Below, piece by piece: positions 7,659 to 8,676 of a DNA stretch of 8,676 nucleotides (positions within the stretch are counted from its first letter, which is position 1; every line of letters starts with the position of its first letter). This DNA comes from Candidatus Avelusimicrobium ruminicola. Its GTDB lineage: Bacteria; Elusimicrobiota; Elusimicrobia; Elusimicrobiales; Elusimicrobiaceae. The position numbers were made by a program, and so were the translations under genes. The DNA lies in assembly GCA_900319885.1 (NCBI GenBank), contig ONQH01000030.1, positions 1 through 8,676 of the forward strand, given 5' to 3'. Under the pieces are notes generated by a model that searched no databases, was not told where the DNA came from, and saw nothing but the letters and a program-made list of their open reading frames with translations.

Positions 7659-8676
7659 AAAATTACGTAACGCAATTATTGCCCAGCTTGGGCATCAATA
7701 AACAGCGTGAATTGGTTCGCCTGGTGTATGAAATTGCCAAGCGCGACCAGGCCCCTGTGGCTACCATTTTGCCGCCGGAAAAAAATTTGAATTTTGAACG
7801 GGCAAAAAAAATTTTGTTACAAAAACGCTATCCGGTAAATTTCAAAACCGCGCGCAAAGATCAATTCTATTTGCCTAAACTGGATCTGGATCCCGCCCAA
7901 CAGGCCGATTTGACTCCGCGCCCGTTTGCCCCCAAAACCATTTATATTGAAACCTCGGTCAAAAATACGCTGTTGGCGGCACGCGTGCGTGCTTTATTCC
8001 CGCAGGCTCAGTTTCATGAAACGGATGGCAAAACCCAAGTGGGCAGTCCGTATTTTTCGCAACGTCTTGATACGTTGTTTATCCACCGGGAAAAGTACGA
8101 CTTTTTGAAGCCTTGCCCGTGCAGTTGCGGGTCGGCCGGGTGCGGGTATAATTTAGTCAATCTGGGGTTTGGGTGCCGCTTCGAATGTGAATATTGCTTT
8201 TTGCAACAGTACCAAAATCTGCACGCGGTTTTATTGCCGGCGAACGTGGATGAGTTTTTAGCGAAAATTGACCAGGCCCATTTCCGCACAGGTCCCTTTG
8301 ATAGGCCGCGCATTGGCAGTGGGGAGTTTACCGACTCGCTGGTATTTGATGATATTACCCAATACAGCGCGCAACTGGTTCCCTTTTTCCGCAAACGGCC
8401 GCAGTGGCAGTTTGAATTTAAGACCAAGAGCACTAATATCGGGGGACTTTTGCAGGTGGGCGGATGTGAAAATGTGGTGGTTTCGTGGTCCGTTAACGCG
8501 GCCCCGATTACCGAAAAAGCCGAACATTTTACCCCTAAATTAACCGCGCGCCTGCAAGCCGCGTGTGAGGTAGCCCGGGCCGGGTATCGGCTGGGGTTTC
8601 ACTTTGACCCGGTAGTGATTTACGAAGGCTACCGGCAGGATTATGCCCGCGTGGTGCTGTGGAATATTGACAGATC
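7640..8676 (+). CDS. SPL-family radical SAM protein, 3'-truncated by window edge
   Basis: This radical S-adenosylmethionine protein is related to spore photoproduct lyase; 345 codons are visible before the window ends without a stop. An N-terminal domain (about 1-155) with IYIETSVKN and RALFPQAQF resembles the SPL N-terminal region. The radical SAM cluster motif is C179-x3-C183-x2-C186 (GCRFECEYCFLQQY). Further SPL-family blocks are IGSGEFTDS (226-233), FEFKTKSTNI (K261), VVVSWSVNAAP (S282-N286) and GFHFDP (D323). A Cys-rich stretch (C159, C161, C163, C168) lies just before the cluster. In true spore photoproduct lyase a Cys 44 residues after the cluster donates a hydrogen atom in repair. Here the matching region is GEFTDS, without Cys, so lyase activity should not be assumed. 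The start is set by GGAGG at 7631. Repair of DNA or another radical reaction are both possible; the substrate is unknown. Confidence 0.88.
   Translation, partial: MPLNAIENYVTQLLPSLGINKQRELVRLVYEIAKRDQAPVATILPPEKNLNFERAKKILLQKRYPVNFKTARKDQFYLPKLDLDPAQQADLTPRPFAPKTIYIETSVKNTLLAARVRALFPQAQFHETDGKTQVGSPYFSQRLDTLFIHREKYDFLKPCPCSCGSAGCGYNLVNLGFGCRFECEYCFLQQYQNLHAVLLPANVDEFLAKIDQAHFRTGPFDRPRIGSGEFTDSLVFDDITQYSAQLVPFFRKRPQWQFEFKTKSTNIGGLLQVGGCENVVVSWSVNAAPITEKAEHFTPKLTARLQAACEVARAGYRLGFHFDPVVIYEGYRQDYARVVLWNIDR

Noticed and set aside
8125..8152. Promoter-like TTGCGG with 16-base spacer and TATAAT inside the SPL-family gene
   Set aside because: It sits within conserved coding sequence with no downstream gene in the window that would use it; likely chance.
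8014..8433. 139-codon antisense reading frame inside the SPL-family gene
   Set aside because: It lies opposite conserved radical SAM blocks including the cluster motif; composition explains its openness.
1..8676. Chi-like AGCGG pentamers scattered through the window, as recognised by B. subtilis AddAB
   Set aside because: A 5-base word occurs often by chance, the Chi sequence differs between lineages, and the organism is unknown, so no enrichment can be claimed.

Overview
This is an 8.7 kb bacterial chromosomal segment, coding almost wall to wall on the + strand. It holds six protein genes. The first is cut off at its 5' end by the window edge and the last at its 3' end. No RNA genes, insertion sequences, CRISPR arrays, phage genes or terminator hairpins are visible. 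The genes read with the standard bacterial code, and the five visible stops are TAG or TAA. Base composition looks roughly balanced. The lineage cannot be fixed from the sequence: AddAB-type recombination enzymes occur in Firmicutes, Alphaproteobacteria and many other phyla, and nothing here is a strict taxonomic marker.

Layout: (1) bases 1-2802, AddB-like subunit, missing its N-terminus but with an intact Fe-S-stapled nuclease domain. (2) 2786-6037, AddA-like UvrD-family helicase/nuclease with all helicase motifs and an intact nuclease core. (3) 6073-6369, YbaB/EbfC nucleoid-associated protein. (4) about 6362-6739, small CoA-binding Rossmann protein. (5) 6741-7658, aldo/keto reductase. (6) 7640-8676, SPL-family radical SAM protein, incomplete at the window end.

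The genes are packed like one operon: overlaps of 17, 8 (or 20) and 19 bp, one 1-bp junction, and only one real gap (35 bp, AT-rich, before ybaB). AddA and AddB should form the two-nuclease helicase-nuclease that processes DNA double-strand ends for RecA. YbaB is a DNA-binding protein often found beside recombination genes. The last gene is related to spore photoproduct lyase, so three or four of the six genes touch DNA maintenance. The CoA-binding protein and aldo/keto reductase have no evident link to repair.

No clearly new system is visible. The points most worth a second look are: the SPL-like radical SAM protein, which has a Cys-rich stretch just before its cluster motif and appears to lack the Cys used by true spore photoproduct lyase; a low-complexity Ser/Pro/Cys insertion in AddA that coincides with a perfect DNA palindrome; and an ambiguous TTG/ATG start for the CoA-binding protein.
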